A stretch of 64,000 nt of DNA from Fictibacillus arsenicus (GTDB lineage Bacteria; Bacillota; Bacilli; Bacillales; Fictibacillaceae), in the NCBI RefSeq assembly GCF_001999465.1, contig NZ_MQMF01000001.1, positions 186,001 through 250,000 on the forward strand, written 5' to 3'. How positions within the stretch are numbered: position 1 is the stretch's first letter; every line of letters starts with the position of its first letter. Below, one piece after another: positions 63,024-64,000 of this stretch. The notes beneath the pieces were generated by a model. The model did no database searches. It saw nothing but the letters and a program-made list of their open reading frames with translations, and was not told the origin of the DNA. The translations under genes were made by a program, and so were the position numbers.

Positions 63024-64000
63024 TTATGAAACAGAAGCGTTTTTCTCTACAGGTACTTTGCTGTTAAGTGCAACTGCTACATGTTTTGCCAAATCAACCA
63101 CTCGGCAAGAATAGCCCCACTCATTATCATACCAAGCTAATACCTTAACTTTATTTCCATCCATCACCATAGTTGATAGACCATCAACGATAGAAGAGTT
63201 TTCATTTCCGTTATAATCAATTGAAACTAAAGGCAGATCACTATATTCTAATACGCCTTTCATTGATCCCTCCGCCGCAGACTGGAATGCATGATTCACT
63301 TGGTCTTTTGATACAGGAGTTTTCAATTCTACTACAACATCAACTAAAGAAACATTTGGTGTTGGAACTCTAAGTGCCATTCCATTTAGTTTACCTTCAA
63401 GATGCGGAAGAACTTTAGCAATAGCTTTAGCTGCACCTGTTGAAGTCGGAATAATGGATGTTCCGCAGGCACGGGCACGTCTAAGGTCCTTGTGCGGATT
63501 ATCAATATTTTTTTGATCATTTGTATAGGCATGCACCGTTGTCATCATACCGGATTGAACACCGAATTGATCGTCAAGCACTTTTATAACAGGTGCGAGG
63601 CAGTTCGTAGTACATGAAGCGTTTGAAATGATGTGATGTTCTGATGAAATGTAATCGCTGTCATTTACGCCCATAACAATGGTAATATCTTCATTCTTGC
63701 CTGGAGCTGTAATGATTACTTTTTTAGCACCGGCTTCGATATGAAGTCCTGCAGTTTCCTGAGATACAAATTTACCTGTTGCTTCAATTACGATATCAAT
63801 TCCGAGATTACCCCAAGGCAACTCACGAGGGTCACGGGAATTTACTAATACTACTTTTTTTCCATTAATAAAAAGGGCATCTTCTGCAGCTACAACATCT
63901 CCTGGAAAAGTCCCATGTATGGAATCGTATTTAACCATATGAGCAAGTGTTTCTGCTGGATAGCTGGCATTAACAGCTACAACCTCGAAATCATCATTCT
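63024..64000 (-). CDS. gapB: Glyceraldehyde-3-phosphate dehydrogenase GapB (5' end outside)
   Basis: The frame continues past the window edge. Codons up to 64000 read DDFEVVAVNASYPAETLAHMVKYDS, so only about 20-30 N-terminal residues, with the nucleotide-binding GFGRIGR, are missing. The catalytic Cys is in SNASCTTNCLAP. Position next to speD marks it as the gluconeogenic GapB type rather than the glycolytic GapA, which in B. subtilis lies in another operon; cofactor preference was not checked. Confidence 0.9.
   Translation of the reverse strand, partial: NDDFEVVAVNASYPAETLAHMVKYDSIHGTFPGDVVAAEDALFINGKKVVLVNSRDPRELPWGNLGIDIVIEATGKFVSQETAGLHIEAGAKKVIITAPGKNEDITIVMGVNDSDYISSEHHIISNASCTTNCLAPVIKVLDDQFGVQSGMMTTVHAYTNDQKNIDNPHKDLRRARACGTSIIPTSTGAAKAIAKVLPHLEGKLNGMALRVPTPNVSLVDVVVELKTPVSKDQVNHAFQSAAEGSMKGVLEYSDLPLVSIDYNGNENSSIVDGLSTMVMDGNKVKVLAWYDNEWGYSCRVVDLAKHVAVALNSKVPVEKNASVS

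Overview
The window looks like the chromosome of an endospore-forming member of the Bacillaceae with low to moderate G+C. Spore genes (gerE, gerM, sspI, ytxC) support this, and so do AGGAGG-type ribosome binding sites with frequent GTG and TTG starts. The gene order follows the Bacillus subtilis block sdhCAB-ysmA-gerE-racE-gerM, lysC-uvrC-trxA-etfAB-fadBR-lcfA-yshE-mutS2-polX-yshB-zapA-rnhC-pheTS-ysgA-sspI, then ysdA-rplT-rpmI-infC, thrS-ytxC and dnaI-dnaB-nrdR-speD-gapB. A futalosine-pathway MqnC and a dense family of palindromic repeats fit a non-subtilis genus. Fictibacillus or a relative is my guess and is unproven.

Layout. 1-3.7 kb: tRNA-Gly, ysnB, rdgB, gerM, murI. 4.2-9.5 kb: glucose PTS (glcT, ptsG, ptsH, ptsI) placed between gerE and murI, with a GlcT antiterminator in the ptsG leader. 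9.7-18.3 kb: gerE, ysmA, sdhCAB, yslB, lysC with a lysine riboswitch, uvrC. 18.6-22.7 kb: a tightly coupled four-gene operon (sugar epimerase, lipid-flippase-like protein, membrane phosphodiesterase, GT2 glycosyltransferase) behind a near-consensus promoter overlapped by a near-perfect Fur box. 22.8-29.9 kb: trxA, a histidine phosphatase, and the fatty-acid degradation set etfAB-fadB-fadR and lcfA with FadR and CcpA sites. 30-41.7 kb: mutS2, polX, yshB, zapA, rnhC, pheST with a T-box, ysgA, sspI. 41.7-46.8 kb: an AT-rich nucleotide cluster (dCTP deaminase, a membrane-anchored degenerate relative, a dimeric dUTPase), a TVP38 protein and cytochrome bd (cydAB). 46.8-52 kb: ysdA, rplT-rpmI-infC with an AUU start and L20-type leader, thrS with a T-box, ytxC. 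52-58.5 kb: an amino-acid ABC transporter without ATPase, fnr, a MobA-like pseudo-enzyme, a ba3-type oxidase operon with an unlisted 48-residue small subunit, and mqnC. 58.8-64 kb: dnaI, dnaB, nrdR, a protein I do not recognise, speD, and gapB cut by the window end.

How the parts fit. Respiration is the main accessory theme: cytochrome bd, the ba3-type oxidase, Fnr and menaquinone synthesis. Fnr-type boxes sit exactly 41.5 bp upstream of the predicted starts of both fnr and the oxidase operon. The fatty-acid genes form one FadR-controlled operon, with lcfA separately under a CcpA site.

Unexplained structure. (1) About eleven complete or decayed copies of a roughly 210-bp palindromic repeat with terminal inverted repeats lie only between genes. 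Two sit inside the mRNA leaders of ptsG and lysC, downstream of the regulated terminators. (2) Two intergenic arrays repeat the octamer GGTGAAAC every 20-21 bp, and a shorter array of TTCGCTC has a similar period. (3) The Fur-box glycolipid-type operon. (4) The dCTP deaminase/dUTPase cluster.
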